From Saccharicrinis fermentans DSM 9555 = JCM 21142 (GTDB lineage: Bacteria > Bacteroidota > Bacteroidia > Bacteroidales > Marinilabiliaceae), in NCBI RefSeq assembly GCF_000517085.1, contig NZ_KI912107.1, positions 2,046,398-2,110,397 on the forward strand: a DNA stretch of 64,000 nt, read 5' to 3'. Positions 36,932 to 46,226 of the stretch are shown here, piece after piece. Positions within the stretch are counted from its first letter, which is position 1. Each line of letters starts with the position of its first letter. Made by a program: the position numbers and the translations under genes. The notes beneath the pieces are model-generated. The model searched no databases. It worked only from the letters and a program-made list of their open reading frames with translations, and had not been told where the DNA came from.

Positions 36932-38305
36932 ATGTTTTTATTAATGCTTGCAGTATTCATAATAGGATATGGATTTATCGTATTCGAACACATCAACCAC
37001 ATCAATAAAGCAGCTATTGCATTACTAATTGGTTCACTAACCTGGGCAATCTATGCCATTGGTGGTTCTGGAATTTTAGAGTTAGGTTTTAGTTCAGCAT
37101 GGCAGAATTTTTCTGCAGCAGCACATGGCTCAGCAAATATCAAAGAGTTTATTACACACCATGAGTTATACCATCACTTATCTGAGATATCTTCTATCTT
37201 ATTCTTTTTAATGGGAGCAATGACCATTGTTGAATTAGTAGATAAGTACCAGGGTTTTAGAATCATAACCAGCAAGATAAATAGTTCCAGTGCCGTTAAA
37301 TTACTTTGGATTATCAGTTTACTCACCTTCTTTATGTCGGCTGTACTGGACAACCTAACCACTACAATTGTAATACTTACCGTATTAAGAAAATTACTAT
37401 CCCAAAAGGATAACCGTTGGATATTTGCCAGTATGGTTGTGGTATCAGCCAATGCAGGGGGTGCATGGTCACCTATTGGTGATGTTACCACCATTATGCT
37501 TTGGATTGGAAGCCAGGTAACTGCAGGACACATTGTCACATCCGTAATATTACCCAGCTTGGTGAATGTCATCATATCCACCTTCTTATTTTCTCTGCTA
37601 ATAAAAGGGCAAACCATCCGACCTGTATTATCCGAAAACGAAACACGCGAATTTACAACACATCAAGAGCGGGTTTTTATGCTAGTTGTTGGAACACTAG
37701 CTTTAATTTCGGTACCTATATTTAAAACCATCACACACCTGCCTCCATACTTAGGAATGCTGTTGGGCTTAGCTGTACTATGGATCATGACAGACCGCTA
37801 TTTAAAAAACAGATCGGCAGAAGACAAACGTACATTAACGGTTACAGCAGTTATCAGATCCATTGACATTCCAACTATTCTGTTTTTTCTAGGCATATTA
37901 AGTGCAGTATCGGCACTGCAGTCAGCAGGTCATTTGGACTTGATGGCTCAGGTCATGGATGAAAAAGTAAAAAACATCTATGTGATCAATATGCTCATTG
38001 GTATAGTTTCTTCTATTGTTGATAATGTTCCTTTGGTAGCCGCATCCATGGGTATGTATAACATATCTGGTGCAGAAGCAGTAGGCTACTTAGCTAACTT
38101 TGCACAGGATGGTAATTTTTGGTCATTTTTAGCTTACTGTGCTGGTACAGGCGGCAGCATACTCATTATCGGATCTGCAGCCGGCGTTGCTGCTATGGGA
38201 CTTGAAAAGATAGACTTTATGTGGTATATGAAAAAAGTTAGTGTTATTGCACTAGCTGGATACTTAGGAGGTGCTTTAACCTTCTACCTACAGACACTGC
38301 TTTAG
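36932..38305 (+). CDS. nhaD: NhaD-type Na+/H+ antiporter
   Basis: 457 residues with about 12 membrane helices. The ArsB/NhaD ion-transporter signature is seen in SAVLDNLTTTIVILTVLRKL (conserved Asp-Asn) and its repeat-related partner SSIVDNVPLVAASMGMY, plus ANAGGAWSPIGDVTTIMLWI and CAGTGGSILIIGSAAGVAAM. NhaD exchanges internal Na+ (or Li+) for H+ and is typical of marine and alkaliphilic bacteria. trkH follows 23 bp downstream, so both are likely one transcript for Na+ export and K+ import. Confidence 0.92.
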   Translation: MFLLMLAVFIIGYGFIVFEHINHINKAAIALLIGSLTWAIYAIGGSGILELGFSSAWQNFSAAAHGSANIKEFITHHELYHHLSEISSILFFLMGAMTIVELVDKYQGFRIITSKINSSSAVKLLWIISLLTFFMSAVLDNLTTTIVILTVLRKLLSQKDNRWIFASMVVVSANAGGAWSPIGDVTTIMLWIGSQVTAGHIVTSVILPSLVNVIISTFLFSLLIKGQTIRPVLSENETREFTTHQERVFMLVVGTLALISVPIFKTITHLPPYLGMLLGLAVLWIMTDRYLKNRSAEDKRTLTVTAVIRSIDIPTILFFLGILSAVSALQSAGHLDLMAQVMDEKVKNIYVINMLIGIVSSIVDNVPLVAASMGMYNISGAEAVGYLANFAQDGNFWSFLAYCAGTGGSILIIGSAAGVAAMGLEKIDFMWYMKKVSVIALAGYLGGALTFYLQTLL

Positions 38306-38328
38306 CTAATATTCGTTATTAGACTTCT

Positions 38329-39777
38329 ATGTTAGACAAAAAAATTATCTTGAGCGCTTTCGGACTCGCCCTTATGTTCGAAAGTGCTTTTATGATTCTC
38401 TGTGCGGTCGTATCCCTTATTTATGGAGATACAGATTTACAAGCCCTGATGATCTCATCAGCCATTACCTTTTTTACAGGAGGAATTTGCTGGTTTTTCA
38501 ATAAAACGAACCACAAAGTACAACTCAAGCGAGAGAGTTTTATTATTGTCACTACAGTATGGGTTGTTATGTCAATATTTGGAGCCCTTCCCTACCTGTT
38601 AAGTGGAGCCATTAATAATTTCACAGATGCCTTCTTCGAAGCCATATCTGGCTTTACAACCACAGGAGCTTCAGTTATTAACGATATTGAAGCATTACCC
38701 CATGGAATTTTATTTTGGAGAAGCATCACTCATCTGATAGGTGGAATGGGTATTATTGTTCTTGCGGTTGCCATCCTTCCTTATTTTGGCTTTGGAGGCA
38801 TGCAGTTATATAATGCCGAAGCCGCCGGGGTGGTGAATGACAAACTACATCCCAAAATAACCCGAACCGCAAAGAGTCTATGGGGTATTTATGTATTACT
38901 AGTAGCACTTGAAACTATTTTTCTAATCTTGGGAGGCATGCCTTTATTTGATGCACTCTGCCATAGTTTTAGTACTGTTGCCTCGGGTGGATTCTCCACT
39001 AAAAACGACAGTATTGCTGGGTACTCGCCATATATACAATATGTTATTATCGTCTTTATGCTTTTTGCAGGAACTAATTTTTCGTTATTCTATTTCTTGG
39101 GCAGAGGTAATTGGAAAAAGTTCATTTCCAACTCAGAACTTAAAGTGTATCTATATATTACTTTCATCACCACTGTTTTTATAGCAATTACACTCATTTC
39201 TCTTGATCATTTCCCAGCAGAAGAGTCTTTTAGGGCCTCGCTTTTTCAGGTATCCAGTATAATCACAAGTACGGGATTTGTAACGGCCGATTATACCTCA
39301 TGGCATCCCTATATTACCTTTATTTTTTTCATTCTCATGTTTAGTGGTGCTTGTGTAGGTAGTACATCCGGTGGCATTAAACTATTCCGCCATATGATAC
39401 TCTTTAAAAGCATTCAAATTGAATTTAAAAGAATGACCCATCCACAAGCCATTATACCGCTAAAAATTGGTAATAAATCAATTTCTGTAGAAGTGATATA
39501 CAAAGTACTGGCCTTTTTAATGCTATATGCAACCATATGTGCCATTGGAATATTTTCATTGACCTTGACAGGTATGAATGTAGAATCTGCTTCGGGAGCC
39601 GTGGCCACCTCTATGGGTGGAATTGGTCCTGGTTTGGGAACGGTGGGACCCATCCATAATTTCTTTGCCGTACCAGCTATTGGCAAATGGATCTTGTCTG
39701 CACTCATGTTATTAGGACGTCTAGAGTTATTTTCTGTTCTAATATTGTTCTCCACAAATTTTTGGCGTCATCATTAA
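38329..39777 (+). CDS. trkH: Trk-type potassium uptake channel subunit TrkH
   Basis: 482 residues, eight or more membrane helices and four P-loop filter motifs. Visible filters are SGFTTTGASV, STVASGGFST, SSIITSTGFVTADY and a C-terminal SMGGIGPGLGTVGP. It forms the K+-conducting subunit; the cytoplasmic NAD/ATP-binding partner TrkA is not in the window. It is co-oriented with and 23 bp from nhaD, implying joint salt or pH homeostasis. Conserved GSTSGGIKLFRH near the end is a TrkH hallmark. Confidence 0.93.
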   Translation: MLDKKIILSAFGLALMFESAFMILCAVVSLIYGDTDLQALMISSAITFFTGGICWFFNKTNHKVQLKRESFIIVTTVWVVMSIFGALPYLLSGAINNFTDAFFEAISGFTTTGASVINDIEALPHGILFWRSITHLIGGMGIIVLAVAILPYFGFGGMQLYNAEAAGVVNDKLHPKITRTAKSLWGIYVLLVALETIFLILGGMPLFDALCHSFSTVASGGFSTKNDSIAGYSPYIQYVIIVFMLFAGTNFSLFYFLGRGNWKKFISNSELKVYLYITFITTVFIAITLISLDHFPAEESFRASLFQVSSIITSTGFVTADYTSWHPYITFIFFILMFSGACVGSTSGGIKLFRHMILFKSIQIEFKRMTHPQAIIPLKIGNKSISVEVIYKVLAFLMLYATICAIGIFSLTLTGMNVESASGAVATSMGGIGPGLGTVGPIHNFFAVPAIGKWILSALMLLGRLELFSVLILFSTNFWRHH

Positions 39778-39851
39778 CCTGATTTATTCATAGCGGAATA
39801 AAAACACTATCTCTAAAAATCTTTTTATCTTGCCTCACAAAAAACAACCTA

Positions 39852-40616
39852 ATGAAAATAATATCATGGAATGTAAACGGCCTAAGGGCTGTTGCTAAAA
39901 AGAATTTCTTTGAAGATTTTAAGCATATAGATGCCGATATTTTTTGTTTGCAAGAAACCAAAGCACAAGATGATCAGGTAGCTGAAGTATTAAAAACACT
40001 GGAAGGTTATCATGTTTATTCCAATTCGGCAGAGAAAAAAGGTTATTCAGGTACGGCTGTATTATCAAAAGAAAAACCATTGAAAGTCACCACGAACATA
40101 GGTATTCCTGAACACGATACCGAAGGCAGGGTTCTAACATTGGAGTATGAAAAATTTTACCTGGTAAATGTTTATGTACCTAATTCAGGCAGCGAACTAA
40201 AGCGTTTAAGTTATCGACAGGATTGGGACAAGGCTTTTTTTGAATACCTAAAAAAACTAGAAAAAGAGAAACCGATATTAACCTGTGGTGATTTTAATGT
40301 GGCACACACAGACATAGACCTAGCACGCCCCAAACCCAATTACAATAAAGCGGCTGGTTATATGCAGGAAGAAATTGACGGCATGGATCGTTATACCCGT
40401 GGTGGACTCAAAGATACTTTCCGTCATTTTTACCCTGATTTAAAAGATAAATATTCGTGGTGGAGCTACCGTGCTGGAGCTAGAGGCAAAAATGTAGGCT
40501 GGAGAATCGATTATTTTTTAGCCAGCGAAAGCTTTCTTCCATCCATTAAAGACGCTTTTATCATGAATGAGGTTATGGGCTCCGATCATTGTCCAGTTGG
40601 AGTAATCCTACACTAA
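39852..40616 (+). CDS. xth: Exodeoxyribonuclease III
   Basis: 254 residues, EEP fold. Motifs: ISWNVNGLRAVAKK (Asn), CLQETKAQDDQ (metal Glu), YVPNSGSELKRLSYR, GDFNVAHTDIDLARP (catalytic Asp-Asn), and SDHCPVGVIL (Asp-His at the end). It repairs abasic sites by cutting 5' to them and degrades 3' ends. The sequence is closest to the ExoA/XthA form that includes GWRIDYFLAS. The ATG at 39852 gives MKIISWNVNG, the family start. It ends in a strong bidirectional terminator. Confidence 0.96.
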   Translation: MKIISWNVNGLRAVAKKNFFEDFKHIDADIFCLQETKAQDDQVAEVLKTLEGYHVYSNSAEKKGYSGTAVLSKEKPLKVTTNIGIPEHDTEGRVLTLEYEKFYLVNVYVPNSGSELKRLSYRQDWDKAFFEYLKKLEKEKPILTCGDFNVAHTDIDLARPKPNYNKAAGYMQEEIDGMDRYTRGGLKDTFRHFYPDLKDKYSWWSYRAGARGKNVGWRIDYFLASESFLPSIKDAFIMNEVMGSDHCPVGVILH

Positions 40617-40620
40617 TAAA

Positions 40621-40660
40621 CTTCACTCCACAGATTGTTATTTTAATCTGTGGAGTGAAG
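40621..40660. terminator. Perfect bidirectional hairpin terminator
   Basis: 16 bp perfect stem CTTCACTCCACAGATT / AATCTGTGGAGTGAAG around GTTATTTT, 4 bp past the xth stop and 14 bp past the stop of the converging gene. Confidence 0.85.
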
Positions 40661-40674
40661 CCCAAATGAATAAA

Positions 40675-41352
40675 CTACTTACTTTTCAGTTTTATTACCA
40701 GTACACCATTTCCGGCTCTAACCCCCCATTCGGCTGCATCTTCAGGCGCTAACACCTCAATAGTAGAGACCTGCATAGGTGAAATGGATGAAATATCGTC
40801 AGTAGGAATACCGTCCACCACACACAAAGCCCACTGTCCTGCATTGATCGATTGAGGTCGTGAACTCAGAAAAACCCGATTGGCACCATTTACCTCTTCG
40901 CACTTAGCCATTGGATACTTATTTTGCAGTAACTCACAGATATCTTGAAATTTTGAAAAATCATTGTTCTCATCCATTAAATTCTCCACAGCATAATCCA
41001 TCTCTTCCAAGGTCATATATCCTTTCTTAACAGCACTTTTCCTTGCCGATGAATTAGAGAGGAGTATCATATTGCATTCTATGTGAGATCTATCCTTCAC
41101 ACTAAACCTTTCTGCCATGAATCCATCTGCTGTAACAATAAGTACATCCTTAGGATGACACAAGATTTTGAAATACCCCAAGGAGTCTGTTTTTACCAAT
41201 TTCTTAGATTTTTTCGCCTTTACTTGCACTCCTTTCATGGCATAACGGTTAAAGGAAGTAACAAGGCCGGTTATTTCTTTTGTTTGTGCTGTAACCGACA
41301 AGGCAAGCAACACGAGTAAAAAACTAAGTTTAAAGATTTTTTGGTTCATCAT
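40675..41352 (-). CDS. Secreted CarboxypepD_reg plus TonB-plug-like protein
   Basis: 225 residues with a signal peptide (FKLSFLLVLLALSVTAQ). An Ig-like CarboxypepD_reg fold (25-95: ITGLVTSFNRYAMKGVQVKA, SLGYFKIL) is followed by a helical linker, and then a run that copies the SusC/TonB plug (ALCVVDGIPTDDISSISPMQ, STIEVLAPEDAAEWGVRAGN, GVLVIKLK). It looks like the N-terminal part of a SusC-type receptor without the barrel. Short proteins of this kind recur in Bacteroidota. Whether it is a decayed receptor or a functional periplasmic partner is open; the intact signal and clean ending favour a functional protein. Confidence 0.8.
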   Translation of the reverse strand: MMNQKIFKLSFLLVLLALSVTAQTKEITGLVTSFNRYAMKGVQVKAKKSKKLVKTDSLGYFKILCHPKDVLIVTADGFMAERFSVKDRSHIECNMILLSNSSARKSAVKKGYMTLEEMDYAVENLMDENNDFSKFQDICELLQNKYPMAKCEEVNGANRVFLSSRPQSINAGQWALCVVDGIPTDDISSISPMQVSTIEVLAPEDAAEWGVRAGNGVLVIKLKSK

Positions 41353-41465
41353 TATATTTAAAGCTTTATATTTCGTACGATATTACCAAAAAAACCACCC
41401 AGTATAAAGAATAAAACAGGAGGTATTTAGGGGATATTTTCGTTCAACCCAATTTTTCAAGCATT

Positions 41466-43124
41466 TTATTCATTTTTTACATAACCATATTTCTCCATCA
41501 TAGAATCGGCCGTATATCTTAACACCTTAGGTTTTCCAGAGCCTCTAGCCTCTTTAATAGCCACTTTCCACTCTTCACGTAAAGTATTCAATATTTCACT
41601 GTGCTTTTTATTATGCACCAGGTTATTTAATTCATGCGGATCGTCCTTTAGGTTATATAACTCCTCATACACAGGCTTCTCTCCATTTAACGGTCCTTCA
41701 ACAAAGGTACGATACAGGGCAATATCAGGATCGTGAACCGAATACAGCATTTTATTAATATTTACGCCCAAATCTTTAGCGATGGCAATTTTAACTGAAG
41801 CTGAGAGATTCTCATTTTTATAATAGCGTATATATTTCCACTCTTTATTTTGAATGGATTCGCAACGAGGATTACCAAATTGTGTTGACCAAAGATTTTC
41901 CGTAAACAGATAATCTCTTACCTTTTCCTGCTTGCCACTTATCAAGGCCGATAGATCTTTACCTTGAAACTCCTTAGGTTCCACAATACCTGCATAGCTT
42001 ATCATTGTAGAAGTAATATCAATGGTTTGCACCAACTCATCACACACCCTACCTCTCACCTTCTTTTTATCCATAGGATTATACACAATCATAGGCACAT
42101 GGGTTGTTTCCTCATAACAAAGAGCTTTGCCACCCAAACCTTGTTGTCCCATAAATAAACCATGATCAGAAGTATAAATGATAATGGTATTTTTATCCAG
42201 TCCTTTTTCTTTTAATGTCTTTCTGAGATTTCCAAATAGTCCGTCAATTCCTGTCATAGCTTGCATCTGCCGAATCAAACGTTCCCTATTATCCTTAGGA
42301 TTATCCACATAATTATAACCTGCCTGACGATCATAAGCCCTATGAATCTCAACAGGCAATTTTGGCTCTTTTATATCTGCTTTGGCCACATAATTTTCAG
42401 GCATGGGTATCTCCAAATCGCGATACAAATCACGATAAATCACAGAATCAGTGGCTAACTGTTTCATGCTTCCTGTACTAGCCCCATGAGGAAGATTAAA
42501 ACATATACTCAAACAAAATGGCTTATCTTTGGGACGTTGATCAATAAAATGAAGTGCTCCCTCCATCCTATGTTCATTGCTGAAAAAATCGTCCACTCCT
42601 TCATTTATGATTTCCACCTGTGTATCATGTTTAGCACTCTTAAAAATCTTATGTCGTTTTTTAGGGTAGAATGACAGATGTCCGTGTCCAGCATACCAAT
42701 AATCAAACGACTTCTCCATTAATCCACTCTGATAACCACCATCTCCAATAGGTGAATGATTCTTACCAATATAACCTGTATAATAACCATTATTCCGCAT
42801 AACAACTGGATACGATTTGTCCCAAGCCTCCGGGGAAACACTGGTACCTGAATTAAAATTCACACCATGTTTACGTTCAAACTGTCCCAGCAAAATAGAA
42901 ACACGGCTGGGAGTACAAATAGCACTGGTAACATGGGCATTGGAGAAACGCACACCATCATCAGCCAACTTGTCAATATTTGGTGTTTTAACAATGGGAT
43001 TTCCTTCACACCCTAATAAACCGCATTGCTGATCATCGGTTAAAACAAATATAATATTAGATTTTTCCTGAGCATTAACCACCATAGCCCAAAGGATAAG
43101 AAAAAATGATATTTTAGATTTCAT
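41466..43124 (-). CDS. S1-family sulfatase (formylglycine type)
   Basis: 552 residues from MKSKISFFLILWAMVVNAQ (signal peptide). The catalytic cysteine converted to formylglycine is C70 in CTPSRVSILLG. Metal ligands include D30-D31 (LTDDQQ) and the later YTSDHGLFMGQQG Asp-His pair. It removes sulfate esters from a carbohydrate or similar substrate in the periplasm. Length and the HGASTGS and ELYNLKDDPHELNNL segments are family-typical. The upstream ATG at 43145 is discounted because the signal peptide begins at 43124. An R2 leader element ends 25 bp before this start. Confidence 0.93.
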   Translation of the reverse strand: MKSKISFFLILWAMVVNAQEKSNIIFVLTDDQQCGLLGCEGNPIVKTPNIDKLADDGVRFSNAHVTSAICTPSRVSILLGQFERKHGVNFNSGTSVSPEAWDKSYPVVMRNNGYYTGYIGKNHSPIGDGGYQSGLMEKSFDYWYAGHGHLSFYPKKRHKIFKSAKHDTQVEIINEGVDDFFSNEHRMEGALHFIDQRPKDKPFCLSICFNLPHGASTGSMKQLATDSVIYRDLYRDLEIPMPENYVAKADIKEPKLPVEIHRAYDRQAGYNYVDNPKDNRERLIRQMQAMTGIDGLFGNLRKTLKEKGLDKNTIIIYTSDHGLFMGQQGLGGKALCYEETTHVPMIVYNPMDKKKVRGRVCDELVQTIDITSTMISYAGIVEPKEFQGKDLSALISGKQEKVRDYLFTENLWSTQFGNPRCESIQNKEWKYIRYYKNENLSASVKIAIAKDLGVNINKMLYSVHDPDIALYRTFVEGPLNGEKPVYEELYNLKDDPHELNNLVHNKKHSEILNTLREEWKVAIKEARGSGKPKVLRYTADSMMEKYGYVKNE

Positions 43125-43149
43125 ATGTTTATATATTTCTTTCAAAGGT

Positions 43150-43218
43150 CATATGAAACTTGCCTAAGTTAATCATTCTCGTATGTGAGAAGTACTTTAT
43201 CGTGGCTCGTTTCATATG
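43150..43218 (-). repeat. Leader inverted-repeat family R2, copy 1
   Basis: CATATGAAACTTGCC and GGCTCGTTTCATATG are the ends of a 69 bp element, complementary apart from two bases in the middle. The inner part TTCTCGTATGTGAGAA is itself a hairpin. Related copies lie before two other genes, and the distance to the sulfatase ATG is 25 bp. Confidence 0.75.
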
Positions 43219-43346
43219 TCTATAATTTATTTTCAACAATCTCTTGAAACGCATCCGTATAGGCCCCCATTACAAATAATGGCTGCCCTTAATGCATATT
43301 TATTATCAATCATTTAATTGTATTACAACAGAAACAATACGATGTA

Positions 43347-44750
43347 CTACCTCTTTTCACCACTTGTAGCTCTCTTAATATAAGCATCTCTTTTAGCCTC
43401 TTCCTTAGATATATTTTCGGCATGCGGATCAGTCCATAAGCCAGGCACAGTTCCTTTCCTCCACTGGGCATATAATCCCTGAAGTTCCTTTAAAACATCC
43501 GGTTTCTCTGCTGCCAGATTAGTATGCTCATACGGATCTTTCTCCATATCAAATAAAAGAAATCGATTTTTATAGGCAGACATTACCATTTTGTATTTAC
43601 CATGACGTACAGCATAACCTGCACCATCAGAATATCTCCAAAACAAAGTTTGATGAGGCTCACTCTTTATCTCTCCTTTAAAATAAGGAAGTAAGTTAAC
43701 TCCATCAAGATTTTTTGATTTAGGACACTTCACTCTTGTTGCAGCCAAGGCAGTGGGAAAAATATCCAAAGCAGAAACAGCATGTTCATATACCCGTCCA
43801 CTTGGTATTTTTCCTTTCCATGTTACCGAAAACGGTATACGAATACCTCCCTCAAAGAGCATTCCTTTATGCCCCCTGTAAGGATAGTTACTGGCTCCAT
43901 TCGTAGCTCCTCCATTATCACTATAATAAAAGATGATGGTATTCTCATATTCACCCGCATCTTTCAGCTTTTGAATTACTTTACCAACACCCTCATCCAT
44001 ACCAACAACCATGGCCGCATAGGCTGCACGGAATCCATCTTCGATATGACTGACCTTATCAGTATATTGTTTTGTAGCATGCACGGGTGAATGTGGTGCA
44101 TTATAGGCCAAATACATAAAAAAAGGTTTGTCTTTTTGTGTATATTCATCGATATAATTCACAGCCTCTTCTGTGAAGTTATCCGTAAGATAAGTTATTT
44201 CAGACATGGGAACAGGTTTACCATCTCTTAATATCCCTCCCATGGCTCCTCTTCCTTTTTTGGGCACCCCCCAATAACTAAGGCCTCCACCCCAGAAACC
44301 ATACCAATCATCAAACCCACGTTTATTTGGCCAATAATCAGTCGAATCGCCCAAATGCCATTTTCCAATCGCACAAGTCTGAAAATCATTCTTTTTAAAC
44401 AACTCCGACAGCATTAATTCATTCAAAGGCAATCCATCATCTGCTTCTGCATCATCGTAAGGTAAATTACATTCGTGACCAAAACGATGCTGGTATCTCC
44501 CTGATAATAACCCTGCCCTACTAGGACTACAATATGGGTGCGAAGCATAACCCTGCGAACAGATAATTCCATCCTTCGCTAAAGCATCTAAATTAGGTGT
44601 TGGAATATCCTTTGCTCCATTAAAACCAACATCTCCCCAACCTTGGTCGTCGGACAAAATAATTAAAACATTAGGAACTGTTTTTTTTTTAATCGCATTA
44701 ATTGTTAAAAAAGGCACTGCCAAAAGCAGCAAAACTAGAAAACGTTTCAT
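43347..44750 (-). CDS. Arylsulfatase-type S1 sulfatase
   Basis: 467 residues with a signal peptide (MKRFLVLLLLAVPFLTINA). The formylglycine Cys is C74 in CSPSRAGLLSGRYQHRFG, with D34-D35 (LSDDQGWGD) as metal ligands and FYYSDNGGATNGASNYPYRG carrying the later Asp-Asn. It resembles the arylsulfatase A-like group seen in marine Bacteroidota. It is on the same strand as the other sulfatase, about 220 bp upstream of it; the two differ enough to be separate genes rather than a recent duplication. Maturation needs an anSME or FGE enzyme, not found here. Confidence 0.94.
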   Translation of the reverse strand: MKRFLVLLLLAVPFLTINAIKKKTVPNVLIILSDDQGWGDVGFNGAKDIPTPNLDALAKDGIICSQGYASHPYCSPSRAGLLSGRYQHRFGHECNLPYDDAEADDGLPLNELMLSELFKKNDFQTCAIGKWHLGDSTDYWPNKRGFDDWYGFWGGGLSYWGVPKKGRGAMGGILRDGKPVPMSEITYLTDNFTEEAVNYIDEYTQKDKPFFMYLAYNAPHSPVHATKQYTDKVSHIEDGFRAAYAAMVVGMDEGVGKVIQKLKDAGEYENTIIFYYSDNGGATNGASNYPYRGHKGMLFEGGIRIPFSVTWKGKIPSGRVYEHAVSALDIFPTALAATRVKCPKSKNLDGVNLLPYFKGEIKSEPHQTLFWRYSDGAGYAVRHGKYKMVMSAYKNRFLLFDMEKDPYEHTNLAAEKPDVLKELQGLYAQWRKGTVPGLWTDPHAENISKEEAKRDAYIKRATSGEKR

Positions 44751-44935
44751 GGTGTTTATTTTAAATATCTAATAGTAATATTTTGAGATATTCAAAATTA
44801 GTAAGAAGCCTTACTTTAAGTGAGAATTTTATATTGAAAATTAGGGGGTGATTAATGTTTTATGGGATAACATTAGCAGTAACATTACACAAAAACTCTA
44901 CTTTGTGTTTTTTTGAAGGAGACAATAACTTTCTA

Positions 44936-46120
44936 TTACAGATTCTTCAGGGCTGCTTTTTTTCTTGTTTCATAGCTTGCAACAAGAATAGCGGCTCCAA
45001 TTCCTACCCCCATTACGATGTAAGAGGCCAACGAAAAAACACTAGATGCACCATAGCGCTCCATTAAATACCCATTCACCTGGGTACCCATTGCTGCTCC
45101 TAAAAACAAATTAAAAGAAGCCAAAGACATCACTGTCCCTTTCATTTGCCGCAATTCTTCCTGCAAGGTAGCTAATAATGTTGACTGAAGAAAAATAAAT
45201 GTGATCCCAAAACCCAATAATCCTACAGCTTGCCACCCTAAAACATTGGTGTATGCAAGTATGCTCAACGCGATAAATCCTAAAAAACCAGCACTTACTA
45301 AAAAACCATTTTTTAATATTTTTCTTAGATATGGGGCAATGCGTCCACCCAATACGGTTCCTACGCCATACAAGGACAGCACCAATCCAACGTTAAATAC
45401 ATTCAATCCAGTTCGCTCCATGATGCTCACCCCAGAAAAGGTGAAACTACCTAAAATAGCAAATCCAATAAAAAAAATAACACTCACTTTGCGCAAAAAA
45501 CGTTTATTAGAAAGGGCCAATTTATAGGATCCCCAGATGTTTAGCTGCCGTGTTACTGATTTGTCCTTCTTAAGCACCTTCAACATAACCATTGCCAAAA
45601 TAAACTCAGCAACTCCATATGCGAAGTAAACCAAACGCCAGGAACCAAAATAAGCAATAGCACCTCCAATAGCGGTTGCCATTGCTCCTCCTAAAAAAGC
45701 AATTCCCAACACCTTGCCTATAGCTTTCTGACGTTCACTATCGTTGTACATTTCTCCCACTAGGGCTATCGAAACAGGAATAATACCCGCCCCAAACAAT
45801 CCATTCATAGCCCTCAGAAAAACCAATGATGGCAAATCGTAGGCCAAGGCACCCAACATACTAAATACAGCCGTTCCAATAGCAGCCATATTAACAACCT
45901 TTGCCTTTCCATACCTATCGGCCAAGGGACCAAACAACAAGGTAAACAAGCCAAAAGCCATCATATAAGACGTAACCGAAAAAGCTGCAGTACTAATACT
46001 TAAGCCTAAATCTTTGGCTATATCGCTTAATAGTGCTGCAGCAGCCAGGTTATCGCCATTTGCCAAAAAGGTAATACCCCCTAACAAGCAAAGGGTCATA
46101 CCTTTCGTTCTATTCTCCAT
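44936..46120 (-). CDS. Major facilitator superfamily transporter
   Basis: 394 residues, 12 predicted helices. The loop 2-3 signature is LLFGPLADRYGKAKVVNMAA (GPLADRYG), and MEYVNG-type C-terminal repeats are present. The arrangement SIALVGEMYNDSERQKAIGK with EERL-like polar loops is typical of drug:H+ antiporters (DHA1, as in AraJ or YdhP). Substrate unknown. It lies upstream of the sulfatases on the same strand, with 185 bp spacing, so a link to them is only positional. Confidence 0.9.
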   Translation of the reverse strand: MENRTKGMTLCLLGGITFLANGDNLAAAALLSDIAKDLGLSISTAAFSVTSYMMAFGLFTLLFGPLADRYGKAKVVNMAAIGTAVFSMLGALAYDLPSLVFLRAMNGLFGAGIIPVSIALVGEMYNDSERQKAIGKVLGIAFLGGAMATAIGGAIAYFGSWRLVYFAYGVAEFILAMVMLKVLKKDKSVTRQLNIWGSYKLALSNKRFLRKVSVIFFIGFAILGSFTFSGVSIMERTGLNVFNVGLVLSLYGVGTVLGGRIAPYLRKILKNGFLVSAGFLGFIALSILAYTNVLGWQAVGLLGFGITFIFLQSTLLATLQEELRQMKGTVMSLASFNLFLGAAMGTQVNGYLMERYGASSVFSLASYIVMGVGIGAAILVASYETRKKAALKNL

Positions 46121-46226
46121 TTTGCATGCTTTTCTTTTTTTTACAAAGGTGTCATTTCGGGTCTAAACATATACACCAAAGCTCATCTCCTTCACCATAT
46201 CCGTTATGCCAAACCCGATACAACCG

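Noticed and set aside
27561-44750. One polysaccharide utilisation locus spanning glycosidase, GH2 and sulfatases
   Set aside because: Housekeeping and ion-transport genes and a strong terminator separate them, and no SusCD pair lies among them.
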